A stretch of 64,000 nt of DNA, from NCBI GenBank assembly GCA_963675135.1, contig OY776124.1:7237001-7301000 (forward strand). The letters are read 5' to 3'. A model generated the notes under the pieces. The model was not told the DNA's origin. It saw only the letters and a list, made by a program, of their open reading frames with translations, and made no database searches. Origin of the DNA: Galeopsis tetrahit (lineage: Eukaryota > Streptophyta > Magnoliopsida > Lamiales > Lamiaceae). A program made the position numbers and the translations under genes. Position 1 is the first letter of the stretch. Each line of letters begins with the position of its first letter. Of this stretch, positions 41,294-53,467 are shown one piece after another.

Positions 41294-42590
41294 TGTTGGT
41301 CCCAAAGATTGAGTTAAGATTAGATTAAGAGTAAAAGTCTAGAGGGTAGGAGTGAATAGACTTTTAAAACCTTTTCTAAAATGTATCAGAGTACGTAAAT
41401 GTAAGTATGAATCTAGCTAAGCTGTTCTAAACTCAGCTTGTCTATTAGCAAACCGGCTTTTCAACCAGTCAACGAATCTGCAGTTCAAGTTATCTAAAAC
41501 AACTTTAAATCCAGATTTTATTATAAGCCCTTAACATAATTATACTTACTCTTGATTATGAAAAATCCTTCTTGTGATAACAACAAGTTCTTAGGTTATC
41601 TCGTCTACTCAACACGATTTATCAATCTAGCTGTTTATACGAAATTCCTTTAGAACAATATAAAGAACTATAAACTGTAAATGACACGAGAATTTATAGT
41701 AGCTCAGCAAATGCCTACATCCACTCTCACAATACAAATTGTGAAATTCACTGCTTGTTATTTTAAGTCCAAAGTATAAGACTTTGATCTTGTCTAATAT
41801 ATCACTAGATATATCTTCGATCAACTAGTAAATTTATCAAGTCACTAGCAAACTTGTTTACAATGAATACAAAAAGTAAAACTTCTCTGTAAAACGTAAG
41901 CCTCTGAATGTTCTTCTTCAAATCTAGGCTTGAGTCATCTTGTGTGATCTTCTCTTCAACTCTGCGAGTTCTTTGCCTGATTGCTTTAGACTTTGACTAA
42001 CTCTTTCAGTAATTGCAGTTTCAGTAGTCTTTTCATGTTGAAGATCAACTCTTATTTATAGATGTGAATCCTCAAGATAGTTTGTAAACGTAACTACCTC
42101 TTCTTGGATTAATTTCCATAACTAACTCTTAACTTCTCTTTAACTGTTTTATAACTTTTTCTTGAATCAGTTATTCAGTTAGTTTTTTATATAGTTATTT
42201 CCAATAACTATTTCATCCTTATCCTTAAGTACAACTCTTTTGTCTTGTACTTAGAATATTTCAGTTTCTTTCTCTGACTCGTCTTGTCTGGTCTTATCTG
42301 GTCACATGTCTTCTGGTCTTCCAAGTCAGCTTGTATAGTCTTCTGATCTTGTCTGCTTCTCTGATCTAGTCTAACTAACTCAACTCTTCTATCATAACTA
42401 AGTTATTCTAACTTAACCATTACTTTAAACTTTCAATCAGCTTAGTCACCTTAAGACTATATTACAACATGTATAAGCTTCTATACAATCATAAGCTTAT
42501 CTTGTAATTCTATTACAATATATCATTTTCTCTTTAGCTCTTTTGATGTTCTATCTTTAATAGACGACTTCCATAATTAGATGCAAAACA
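41294..42590 (-). repeat. Truncated Sirevirus-like LTR
   Basis: Starts TGTTGGTCCCAAAGATTGAG, matching the LTR starts at 55857 and 52026. It shares the C-rich hairpin (41333-41365), the ATAGTAGCTC...CTACATCCACTCTCAC box (41695-41730) and GACGACTTCCATAA near 42564. No CCAACA end is found to the right, so the U3 end of the LTR is missing. Right boundary approximate. Confidence 0.75.
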
Positions 42591-42599
42591 TTTATACAA

Positions 42600-43340
42600 C
42601 TGTCATCGATACAGTTTACATAAAGTGCTCAATACTATTAGTGTTGAAAATGATTAAACTCCAATTTTGAAATAAAAAATTCCGGTAACTCCCACTTAAG
42701 GAGTGACTCAGTTGAAAAAAAAGTTCTGAACATAAATTTATTTAATTTATCATGAAATTCATTTATCAACTAAGGTTTAAGATTAGTAAAATTGCATTAG
42801 TTGTCAAAATTTAAAATGAGTGTTAAATTAATCTACTCAATCAAAAGGATGTGACATAATAATGGTATAAATTTGAGATTTAATAATGTTCCTCCTTAAA
42901 TCTCAAATTTAAAATTTCAAAATTATAAATAATTTTTAAAGAATCAGTTCATACCGAACGCAAAACTCTACCTCTAAATGGGACCACCACAACCACGAGT
43001 GGATAGTTACTTCAAAAAAAGATATGTTGTTTCTGCGATCGAGACGATCGGATCTAGAAGGTTTTATTTTCTGTCTTAGTGAAATCAACGGGTTAACCCT
43101 CCCTGATGGCATTACGATGGTTGATCTGGTGAAAAATCTGTGTGAAGTTGTCTCTATTTGAGTATGGAAATATGTGCATAGCTGTAAATAAAGGGTACAC
43201 TATTTTTCTTCTCACGATCAATGAAGACAGCGATATTGTGGTGATTGGTGATTTGTATTAGTTTAAAGATTTAGAGTTGTGTTTGAAAACTTATGGTAAT
43301 CTTGTATGATCTCGTAACCAAATAAAAAAGACTACCATAT
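42600..43340. other. Non-coding AT-rich region
   Basis: No gene recognised. A short gene-like peptide near 43030-43160 lacks a frame long enough to name. Confidence 0.45.
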
Positions 43341-43697
43341 AATAAAAGAGAAAAAAATTATTTACGTCCCGTAACTTTTACCTTTTTTGAAAAACGTCCC
43401 AAAATAGTTAAAATTTTAATTTAAGTCCCATAACTTTTTCAATTGCTTAATTTACGTCCAGTTTTCCTTGGAAATCCCCAAATTTATGTAAATGGGACGT
43501 AAATTGAGCAATTACAGAAGAGATTATCTACAATAGGGTACGAGGTTTCCCGATGTATAGCAATAAGACTCAGAGCACTTTTTGACTTGCAATGATGCAC
43601 AAAATTATATGAAAACTGACGAAAATACCCTTCGAGCCCAAATAAATCAAAATTAAGCATGATTTTCTCTCATTTCCAATATCTCATTCCACGCGTT

Positions 43698-43880
43698 ATC
43701 TTTCTCTCCCTTTTTCCCTCCCTCAAACCCTTCTCATTTTTCTGGGAAAAAATTGGTCGTCGGCCTCTAAGAAAAATGGTCGTTGTCGCTCGACTGAAGC
43801 ATAGCTTCGCTGTTTGCCTGAGGAAGAAGAGGGTGTGGGCTGTTATCTTTCTCTCCCCCCCCTCCCTCAAACCCTTCTAA
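43698..43880 (+). repeat. CT-rich duplication within the fold-back element
   Basis: TATCTTTCTCTCCC...CCTCCCTCAAACCCTTCT occurs at about 43698-43737 and again at 43843-43879, bracketing a short frame of non-repetitive, more GC-rich sequence. This is the only gene-like patch in the element and could be captured host DNA. Confidence 0.5.
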
Positions 43881-45008
43881 TTCCATTCGTGGTCCCCGAC
43901 ACCGTTGCGGAAGAGAAATGTGAAATTAATGTCAAGGAAACTCATATACGTTTCTGGCCATGAAAAGCTCTGTTCCCGGAGTCCGATCGTCGAATTGTTT
44001 GAGGGGTTTTTCTCTATACTTGGAGGGTTTTCAAAAGGGGCTAGAATCGAGACCAACTATGCGGTGGTGCGACGACGGCACTTTTTAGTGAAGGTAAGTT
44101 TCGAAAATATAAAAATAAACTACTTTTGAACGAGAAGCCTAACGAACAAACGGTTTGTGGATTTGGGTTCGTTGTGTTGAGGGGATTATTTTGGTATATG
44201 GGTTGAGTAGCCGTGAGAAAGTCGTCGACGGTCGATTTCCGATTGGTTAGGCTGTGGTGCTGCTGGAATATGCAAAAAATTAGATCTATAAAAATTTATA
44301 GACCTATAAATTTATATTATTTAGTGGTGTTTGTTGCAGATTTTTCGTGGATCTATTTTTTGACCGACAGATCAAGAACTCCGGTTAAACGGATTACTTG
44401 AAATTGAAGCCAAGGTGTTCGTTAAAAGTCTTCTTAGAGTTCCACAACTTTAGATATGTTCATTACAGTTTGAAAAGGGGGATGAAATAGTGTAAGATTT
44501 ACTTGTAATTAGTAGTGTTCCTCTGCCATTTAATTTGAAAATATGCATTTGAATCTCCTTAGTTTATCATACAATATGATTTTCAGTTGAAAACTTCAAA
44601 CATTTGAATCTCCATTAGTTTAAATTGAATGAGTGAATCAATTTTAATTTAAGATTAATTAATTTTAGTTACGTAATATTTAAACCTAATTTAAGGTTTA
44701 GAGTTTAGTATCTTATGTACGGAGTAATATTTAAATTAAAAAAAAATTATTAGAGAAAAATTCATAAGAAGGACCCTCTTTGTTCAAATATTCACCATTT
44801 GTGTTTAAATATTCGCACTTTGTTCAGAAAAATTATAGCTACTAAAAAAACTACTACTCCAGATCAATCTTAAGAAATTGGAGAGGATGTCGTTGAAAAT
44901 AGCAGATCTTACATCCATGAAAATTTGCCAACTCCTAACTCTTTGGAGAATAAAGTCTTCACAACTAACATGCTCCATCAAGCATACCAAGAGCCATAAG
45001 TGGAGAGA

Positions 45009-45112
45009 AATCAAAAGCCACGTTAGGTTTATTGATTTAACAAGAAAATTAAACTTTAAGAAATCAAAAGCCACGTTAGGTTTATTGATTTAACAAGAAA
45101 ATTAAACTTTGC
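45009..45112 (+). repeat. 52-bp exact tandem duplication
   Basis: AATCAAAAGCCACGTTAGGT through AAAATTAAACTTT is present twice back to back, essentially identical, and hence young relative to its surroundings. Confidence 0.85.
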
Positions 45113-45179
45113 AGAAATGATAGAAATATTTTTTTTATGGATAATGATTTTATATGACATGTTCAGAATATCCAATGAT

Positions 45180-47160
45180 TCAATCTCAATTGAAATTTTA
45201 GTAACAGATTTACCGTATATACAATTTAAGTTTAGTAACTTATTTAATATTCAAATTCAATGGAAAAAATTGATTTTAAATATTTAGAGTTGAGCCCGTC
45301 TTTTTTTTAGTTAAAATTAATGGAGAGAATTTTAAATTCTCACTAAAATCATGTCATTTGAAATGCCTTCTTAAATCAAATTCATTAATCTAAACACAAC
45401 CTTAGAGTTTACATAAGTTACTAAACTCTAAACCCCAATTTGAATTTGAAACTCTCTCCTCTGTTACACAGTAATTATCTTAGTGTTCAAATTTAATTTC
45501 AATTTAAGTTTTAGTAATTTAGATAATATTCAAACTTAATTTAGGTTTATGTTTAGTATTTTATATATATACAATTTAAGTTTAGTAACTTATGTAATAT
45601 TTTAATTTATTTTATATACATTTTATATTTTTAAATTTAATAAATGAATAGTTTATTTTTATTTTAGTATCTTATGTAATCTAAGAATGTTTAAATATTC
45701 GCACATGTAATATTCAAATTCAATTTAAGTTTTAATAACTTATGTAATACTCAATTTTTAATTTAAATTTTAGTAACTTAGGTAATATTCAAACTCAATT
45801 TATGTTTGGTAATTTATATACCATTTAAGTTTAGTAACTTATGTAATATTCAAAATCAATTTAGATTTAAGGTTTATGTTTAGTAACTTATATACTAATA
45901 CAATTTAAGTTTAAGTTTAGTAACTTATATAAATTTCAATTCAATTTATATTTATTTTATATATTTAAATTTAGTAAGTAAATAATTTCGTTTCATTTTA
46001 GTACCTTATGTAATATAACAATTTTTTATTTTGAATTTAGGGTTTAGTATCTTAGCTAGGTTATGGTTCGATACCTTATCGACATTCAATTTATATATGT
46101 AAATTTAATAAATCAATCAATTTCAATTTAAGTTTAAGTTCAGTATCTTATGTAATATTTAAATTTAATTTAGTTTAGGGTTTAAAGTTTATTACCTTAT
46201 GTAATATTTAAATTCATAAATTTACATTATAAGGAGAAAAATTCAAAAAATGACATTCTTTGTTCTGATATTCACCATTTGTGTTCAAATATTCGTCCCA
46301 ATTTCAATTTAATTTTTAGTAACTTACGTACTATATATTCAAACTCAATTTATGTTTAAGGTTTATGTTTGATATCTTATATAGCATATAAGTTTAGTAA
46401 CTTATTTAATATTATTTCGATTTTATTTTAATTTTAATTTTATCAACTTATGTAATATTCAAACTTAAATTAGGTTTAAAGTTTATGTTTATGCAATCTA
46501 ATTCACGAATTGGTTTACCTACGTAATTTTCTCTTGGATTTAATTTACATTTTATCTTTACAACTTTTTGTAATGGTTTATCTCTGTTCTGGGAGGGTGG
46601 AAAGTGATTAATGAACATTCGCTTTGCTTCTCCAACATTTATTAGGTGAGTATCAATTTTACAATATTTGAACACAAATGGTGAATATATGAACAAATAG
46701 TTTATTTTTTGAATTTTTTCCTCATAATGGAAATTTATGAATTTAAATATTTAATAAGGTAATAAACTCAAAACCCTAAACATTAAATTAAATTTAAATA
46801 TTAAATAAGGTACTAAATTGAAATTGATTGATTCATTCATTCATTAAATTTGCATATATAAATTAATGTCATTAAGGTCCCGAACCCTAACTTAAGGTAC
46901 TAAACTATAAATTCACAATCGAAAATTATTATATTAAATAAGGTACTAAAATGAAATGAAATTATTCAATTATTAAATTTAAATATATAAAATGAATTGA
47001 AATATTACATAAGTTACTAAATTTAAATTGTGTATAAGGTACGTACTAAACAAAAATCTTAAAGCTAATTTGAGTTTGAATATTTCATAAGTTATTAAAA
47101 TTTAAATTGAAATTAAATTTGAATATTTGCATAAGTTATTAAACTTAAATTAATTAATTT
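45180..47160. repeat. Opposed arrays of TTAGTAACTTATGTAATATTC units
   Basis: At least eight plus-strand copies lie between 45230 and 46460 (for example 45235, 45585, 45775, 45830, 46315). Several complements (TTACATAAGTTACTAAATTT) lie at 46990-47150. Unit spacing is irregular, about 40-130 bp. The two arrays face each other around 46229-46733. Confidence 0.7.
46229..46733. repeat. Central inverted repeat, arms about 60-85 bp
   Basis: AAAAATTCAAAAAATGACAT...TATTCACCATTTGTGTTCAAAT pairs with the complement of 46660-46733, and pairing extends outward (AAATTCATAAATTT at 46211; complement near 46735). A related single copy lies at 44757-44815, so the arm was itself duplicated. Confidence 0.7.
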
Positions 47161-47667
47161 ATGAATTTTATAGTGAATTGTACACATTTGTGAATTATTT
47201 TTATAGTGTATACTATGTTATATAAACTACATTAATTTTATAGTGAATTGTATACATTTGTTGAATATTTTTATCTTTTTCGCATAACGTCCCATTTTAA
47301 TTAAAGTTTTAATTTACGTCCCATAACTTCTTTAATTGCTCAATTTACGTCTCATTTATATAAATTTGTGGATTTTCAAGAAAAATTGGACGTAAATTAA
47401 GCAATTGAAAAAGTTATGGAATGTAAATTAAAATTTTAAATATTTTGAGACGTTTTTCAAAAAAAGCAAAAGTTACTGAACGTAAATAATTTTTTTCACA
47501 ATAAAATGAATAAGAATGTTTATCATGCTTTGGCCGACAATGAAGTAGGAGAAAACATTAAAATTTTGGGCCCACAGGCACAAGTTTCATCTTATTGAAT
47601 TAAAATGTACAGAAAGGGAGACAGTGGATTCTGACATTTGAGTTGAATGGCAAATTGACTTTGGTGA

Positions 47668-48242
47668 GGCCATCTCCAACTCTAATTCTTGGACTCAATT
47701 TGTAATAAAAATCTTCAATTTACTATTAAATTTGAGTCAAATGATCTTCAATCTTTAAACTCAAATTTTAACTCAAATAGAATATTTGCTTATAATATTT
47801 TTAATATTATTTATTTTTATTTCTATTTTATCAAATATTTATTTATAATTAAATATATACTTTCATATTTACATTTAAATTAAATTAATTAAACAAACAA
47901 AAATATATACTCCGTATATATATATATATATTAATACAAAATTAAAAAAAAAATTAAATTCAATAAAACAAAACATCAAATTCAATTTACATATAAAAAA
48001 ATCTATTATTTAATTTGTATAAAAATCATAAAATAATAAAATTCTTAAACAATTAGATAATAAGAATACATAAAACAAAAGAAAATATTGCAGATGGGCA
48101 TACTGTGATTGCGTTCAATTCTGAGTTGGTGGCTAATTTGCCACCAAAAAGTAAATTGTGGCAAATTGCCACCAATTTAGAGTATGCATTGGAGATCAAA
48201 TTAATTTTATTCTGCGTTTTTGAGTCCACGTTGGAGATGCCC
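47668..48242. mobile_element. Possible MITE with GGCATCTCCAAC-type ends
   Basis: GGCCATCTCCAAC at the left and GTTGGAGATGCC at the right are inverted, about 575 bp apart. This terminus is common in plant MITEs. The interior is AT-rich and non-coding; no TSD could be fixed. Confidence 0.45.
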
Positions 48243-48900
48243 TCAGGGGAGGAGGATATATTAGGAATATTGCTTAATTTTGGTAGGTGAGGGTAATTAG
48301 TTTTAGTAGGGTGTAAGGTCGTAGTTTGATTTGGGATTATCACGTTCGTACGTCTCTCGTTCTTTTCTAATTCAAAATTTTACATTCATATTTTACCATT
48401 CAACTTCATTCACTTTTAAAAATTCATATATATTCAATTATTATAATAATACAATATCATACATTTTTACATAATTGATTTAATATAAAATTATATTATA
48501 TAATATAACATTACTCACTCCTACATAATGATTTGACATAAATTTACATCTTATCTTACTCAAAATTCTAAAACAAACACATATAATCAATATTCACAAT
48601 AATTGAATCAAACAATTAATAAAATCTCTGAGCATTTGCGCTGCACGACGATTTCTTCGAATTCCTGGTCACATGCGCTCTGCCCTTTCTTTGTCTTTAT
48701 TTAATTTGTTGGTTGGAAGTGCAGCTATATAAACTGTTTAATAAGAAAATAAAAAGGTTTTCGGATTAAAAAAAAAAAGATAAAAGTCATAAGTTCACAA
48801 GTCGAAACTAGAGGTCAGAGGGTCATCGAATAATGGTACACCCCTAAATACGACCTAGCAATAAAAGCGATAATAAATTCCGAAAAAACTGATCAATCTA
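48243..48900. other. Non-coding region
   Basis: No gene; AT-rich with short T- and A-runs. Confidence 0.5.
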
Positions 48901-48923
48901 GGATTCAGAAATCGGGTGAACGA

Positions 48924-49250
48924 CTATGGAGGGTCAAATGCATCGCCCCTACTACCCTTGAACTTGGAGACGCGGGTGAAATCATTATCAAACCCTGTTG
49001 GTTGGCTGATAGTGTATTTCGTGCAGGCTCTAGCCTCGAACTCATTGATAGCCCTGACCGGGGTATGATGATGGAATAGGCTCACCCCAGGCATCCTGGA
49101 GCTACTACGTTTCTTCGTGGAACGAGTCGAGGTTGTCCGAGTAGGGGAAGGAACGTCGTTGACAGTAGCCTCCAAGTTCGGATTGTTGTTGGCCGCTACA
49201 GCCACATGATCCTCTGAGGGCTCATTCATGCTGAGACAGGAGAAGGCGTT
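48924..49250 (-). pseudogene. 3' part of a LINE-type ORF1, separated by a solo LTR
   Basis: A 101-residue open frame (TRTTSTRSTKKRSSSRMPGV and further Ser/Thr/Arg-rich sequence) ends at a stop at 48924. It lies directly left of the solo LTR, on the same strand as the ORF1 zinc knuckle on the other side. A low-complexity basic tail after the knuckle is usual in these proteins. Continuity is inferred from the shared near-identical TSD; frame continuity is not proven. Confidence 0.55.
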
Positions 49251-50749
49251 TGTTGGGATATAAATTCACCATTAAGCCCCTCCATGTAATAAAATAGTTT
49301 TGATGGCCAAAACACTTAAATTTTATAAAACACATGTAATAGGATCACCTGATATTGTATAGGTCAGCTCAGTCTTAAGTCTAGTCTTGTGTAAATCAGT
49401 TGTATGTATCTCAGCTGATAGCACAATCCAGCCTACATGCGCAATCTCAAGAAATTAATAGTAGAAGACTTGAAGACTAGAAGATCCTGGAAGAACAGCT
49501 AAGTAAGGTGCTTGTATACCTACTTAACTGTTAAGTGTCCAAGACGAAGATGGCCAAAGTCAGCACCAATATTGCCCAGATCAGAATAGTAATACTCATC
49601 TGATAGCAGAAGACAGAAGACTCTCGGCCAGACGAGTTTACCAGACGACTAGAAGACAACATCAGCAGACTAGTAGCTCGTCAAAAGGATTCGGCTAAGG
49701 ACAAGATTCCAAGTCATCTTACAAGGTTCAAACGAAGACTTACCATACATAGAAGATTGACGAAGATTCCAGAATTGAAGCAATCAAGATCAAATCAACT
49801 GGAATCAAGGGATCATCAACAAAGAAGGAAAGATTGCTAACAGCTAGTCAACTCCAACGGCTAGTTGTTTTAATCTTCCCTATAAATACAAGAAGATGAG
49901 GAAGAACAAACACGGAAATACTAAGCAAGAATTCTGAAGCTATACTCAAGCAAGCAAGCCAAAAAGCCCAACATTCAACAGAATTCTCAAGAGCCCAGAA
50001 AAGCATTATAATACTTTTAGCTCTTAAGTTATTTCCTCATACAACCAAAGAACCTGAATCCAAATTTCCATTGTAAATCCTTTGATTTAGGCATAGTGGT
50101 TAAGCGTTTTATAAGCTTGAACCATTAGTTGGATACTCTCAAAAACCCAAAACCCCCACCAAAAGGTTTAGTTTTTGAACCCCTGTAAGAGTGCAAGTGT
50201 TCATCAATCACTTGTGGAGACCATAGCAGTTTGGAATTGCTCAGATCTCAAAGTCCTTCTCTTGGGACTATAAAGGACAAGCCCCTGTAATTTTCGGGAA
50301 ATTAAGGGATTAATATCACTTTTGGAACGTGAGAGTGGATGTAGGACTTGCAATCCGAACCACTATAAATCTACGGTGTCAATTTACATTTAAGCACATT
50401 AATTTCAGTGTATTCATATTTATCTTGCTATAGTGCATACTGTGTTTTGAAATACCTTTGCAAACAAGGCCAATCATCTTTCAAACCAGCATCAGCTGAG
50501 TATTTCAGAAAACACTTAATTGAGTTTTTTCAAGAGAACACTCGAACGAGTCTAAATAAAAAGGGCCTACACATTTCCGCATATAACTCTCTATCAGATT
50601 ACTATAGTTCCCTGGACCAGCAGACTTGCAGTCCAGCTGACATAGACAATTAGAAGGGTTCATAACTCTTTACTCGAAAAAGTTTTAAAGTCTATTCACC
50701 CCTCCCCTCTAGAATTTAATCTCATTCACTACTCGTTCAGGGACCAACA
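49251..50749 (+). mobile_element. Solo LTR, Sirevirus-like, 1499 bp
   Basis: TGTTGGGATATAAATTC at the start and GGGACCAACA at the end match the termini of the LTRs at 52026 and 55857, but on the opposite strand. Flanks GCGTT (49246-49250) and GAGTT (50750-50754) are a 5-bp target duplication with one change. It contains GTGAGAGTGGATGTAGGACT...GAACCACTATAAATC (50329-50372) and TCTATTCACCCCTCCCCTCT (50691-50710). No internal sequence remains, so it formed by LTR-LTR recombination. Confidence 0.88.
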
Positions 50750-51235
50750 GAGTTGCTCACTTGGACCGGATCGACTTCAATATCCAAGGAGGGGCGCTCG
50801 GGGCTGGAGGTCTGAGGGAGAAGACCTCGATCGCCTTCTATGTCGGGTCCTATCACAAGAGTCGTCGCGAGGTGGCGGCGGGGCCTGTCCCATAGCGCAA
50901 CGAGCAGACACGTATCCAACTACCTTACAGTGGCTGCAGAACTCCGGAAGCTGCTCATATAGCACCTCCACCGTCACGGAACGGTCCTCACATTCATGGA
51001 CCAGACGCTCCAAAAAAGGTTGTTTCATATCCACCTCGACTAAGATTCTAGCATACTGAGCTATGGTTTTAGTTGTTGTGTGACCGTTCATCTTAATGAG
51101 CTTGCCAGCCGCCGAAGCCGCAGCCGAGAGAACCGTGGACTGCCAAGGTTCAATCGGAAGGCCGAGGAGGCGTACCCAAACTTGAACCGTCGAGGTCGGC
51201 GCCTGATTCTGATTGAAACCGGAAGACCATTTTTG
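50750..51235 (-). pseudogene. LINE-type ORF1: DUF4283 end and zinc knuckle
   Basis: Reads VWVRLLGLPIEPW near 51150-51185, then YARILVEVDMKQPF and the zinc knuckle CSHCKVVGYVSARC at 50893-50934. These are hallmarks of the DUF4283/zf-CCHC_4 protein of plant L1 elements; Gly and Ala replace the usual Gly-His of the knuckle (the His position is Ala or Ser here). The start of DUF4283 is missing (break near 51240). The reading enters the solo LTR at 50749. No RT is found to the left. Confidence 0.75.
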
Positions 51236-51239
51236 AAGG

Positions 51240-52025
51240 CGATAACATAAATATAAACTATCTAGAGATTATGGAATATTATCTCTGTCTCTATCCGACA
51301 CGAAGATTAAGAAATATGATAAAATAAAGATTGGCCCAACTGTGATAAATGTAAAATTGTGAATTAATTGATATTTGATATACACATAATGAGGGTGATT
51401 GTTTGTTCAATTGAACATCTATGAAATGTCTATTTTATGAATTGTCCTCATCAACAAAACATAATTTAATTTAAAAAGGGTGGCACTACACATCCACATT
51501 CTGATAAAAGGTCGAAAATATCTTTGATTGAATATTATACTCCATTCGTTCAATTTTATTATTCTCATTTGGGTTAGACACAAATTTTAAGAAAAATTGA
51601 TTGTTTACGTAAAAAAAAAGTGAAAGATTGTGGATGCAGATAAAAAGAAATAAAGTAGTGAGTATGAATAATATTTCCTTTTTAGATAATGAGAATTAAA
51701 AAAGTGAAAGATTGTGGGTGGAGATAAATAGAACTGTCACGTCAGATTCGGGCAAAGGGTTAACATGCAAGAAAATAAGGTTTCTAATACTATATGAATT
51801 TTCTTCATTCAAGAAGTCAAGAGAATTTCAATTATTGACTATATAAGCTTATAAATAAAATAAGGTTGGTGTTTTTATATATGTATCTGAGTGGGTCTTG
51901 TGTGCACTTAAGTACATATATGTACGTACTTAAATACATTTTTTAATAGAATCAAGAGCCTGAATATATACTAAAACAATCTAATTATATATAATATTTT
52001 TTCAATAATATTGTGTTGCAGTACT
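51240..52025. other. Non-coding region
   Basis: A 32-bp word, AGTGAAAGATTGTGG(A/G)TG(C/G)AG, occurs at 51620 and 51702. No gene. Confidence 0.5.
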
Positions 52026-53299
52026 TGTAGGTCCCTAGTTGAGCTGTAAGATTGAGTAAGCTAGTAAAAGTCTAGAGGGGAGGGGTGAATAGACTTTTAA
52101 AAATCTTTCAAAATATCAAAGTACACAATGCGGAATATCAGAATTAACAATGAGCCCAACAAATTTATACTCAACTAATATCGAATATGAACACTGAACT
52201 TGTCTATTCTATATGTAGATTAATCAATTAAACAAGTAATCAACTAAACAACAAATAAAACAGTAAAGTAAATCAAACACGAAATTTATAGTAGTTCGAC
52301 AACTTGTCTACATCCACTCTCACAACTCCAGTTGTGAAATTTATTAACTCTTCTCTTCGAGTGTTCTTGTGGCTTAGAGTCCCAAGAAATAAGACTTCGA
52401 TCTTCTCGATAACACTACCAAGTGTTTCTTCGATCTAACAACTAGCTATTTTACAAGTAACTAGCAACTTGAACAAAACTATAAAAGAAAAACTTCTCTA
52501 GTCTAGTAGTAGCCTTCTTCGAAATTTGACTTGTCTTGTGGCTTGAACTTTCTGAACTTGAACTCTGCGAGTTTCTTCTGCTTCAAATATCTCTTAATGA
52601 TTGCTTCAGTATATCGAGTTTCAGTAGTCTCTAATCGTCAAAGACCTCCAAGTATTTATAGACTTCTGAATATCAAGAACAGTTTGTTATCCAACTAACT
52701 TTCTTGATAACCTACTTTTAACTATTTCTTCTTATCCTTCCACGCGTTTCTTCAGTTAATTAGTTATTCCATAACTAACTCCTTCAATATATATTCCTTC
52801 ATACGCGTTTCCAACTTAAGTAAACTTTCTTCTTTTCTGCGCACTTGTCTTGTCTGGTTTTCCACACTTAGACAATTCTGACTTCTTCATAACTCATCTT
52901 GTCTGGTTGTCAAGTCTTCTTATCTTCAGTAGACTTCTTCCAACAGTAGACTTCCATGAAGAACTAATCTATACTAGTCCTATCATCTAATTCTAACAAG
53001 ACTATTACATTACATTAAGCTTTATAACTCAGCTTAGTCAACTTAAATCTATACATCAATTATTCGCTCATCATAAACCTATACAAACATAACACAGTAC
53101 TTATAAAACGTACTTGTCTTTTCTTTCTTTCATACTTAAACTTTTCTTTCTTACTTTTGTACTCTACTGATCTTGTTCACAAGACGACTTCCATAACTAG
53201 ATCAGTTAACACTTAGAAATATATTCAAGTCCACTTTTTGGCTTATCAAAACTCATCTCATCATCAAATAGAACTTGTATTAGGATTCATATCCCAACA
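52026..53299 (-). repeat. 3' LTR of Sirevirus-like element A, 1274 bp
   Basis: Starts TGTAGGTCCC (one change from TGTTGGTCCC) and ends ATATCCCAACA at 53299, with an adjoining polypurine tract. Contains the C-rich hairpin (52066-52098) and the ATAGTAGTTCG...CTACATCCACTCTCACAAC box (52288-52325). The five bases before it (GTACT, 52021-52025) are the expected TSD; the partner is outside the window. Confidence 0.88.
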
Positions 53300-53311
53300 A
53301 TTTCCCCCTTT
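53300..53311 (-). other. Polypurine tract of element A
   Basis: The coding strand reads GCTTCATCAGAAAGGGGGAAAT directly before the LTR start TGTTGGGATA. A CATCA-AAAGGGGGA context next to the 3' LTR is characteristic of Sireviruses (family knowledge). Confidence 0.85.
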
Positions 53312-53467
53312 CTGATGAAGCCAAAACTACTTGAATTATTTTAAGTCAGTAGATCAATTAAGTAGTTATCTTCTCAAAATATGTTACCTTTTCATTCATA
53401 ATCATAAGATCAAGTAGATTACAAATACTTAGCAAAATAAAAAAATAAGTAAATTACTTACAGTTTC

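Larger units (their letters stand above)
43348..47499. mobile_element. Fold-back, Mutator-like DNA element, 4152 bp, long terminal inverted repeats
   Basis: Left end 43348-43525 and right end 47325-47499 are inverted repeats of about 175 bp (GAGAAAAAAATTATTTACG leads in; AATTGCTTAATTTACGTCC recurs in both), clearly similar but not identical. AATAAAA at 43341-43347 and 47500-47506 is a probable target duplication. The interior is a second inverted arrangement: many GTAACTTATGTAATATTCAA units on the left half, their complements at 46740-47160, and a central hairpin (46229-46733). No transposase. TIRs this long point to Mutator-like or Foldback elements; the superfamily is inference. Confidence 0.75.
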
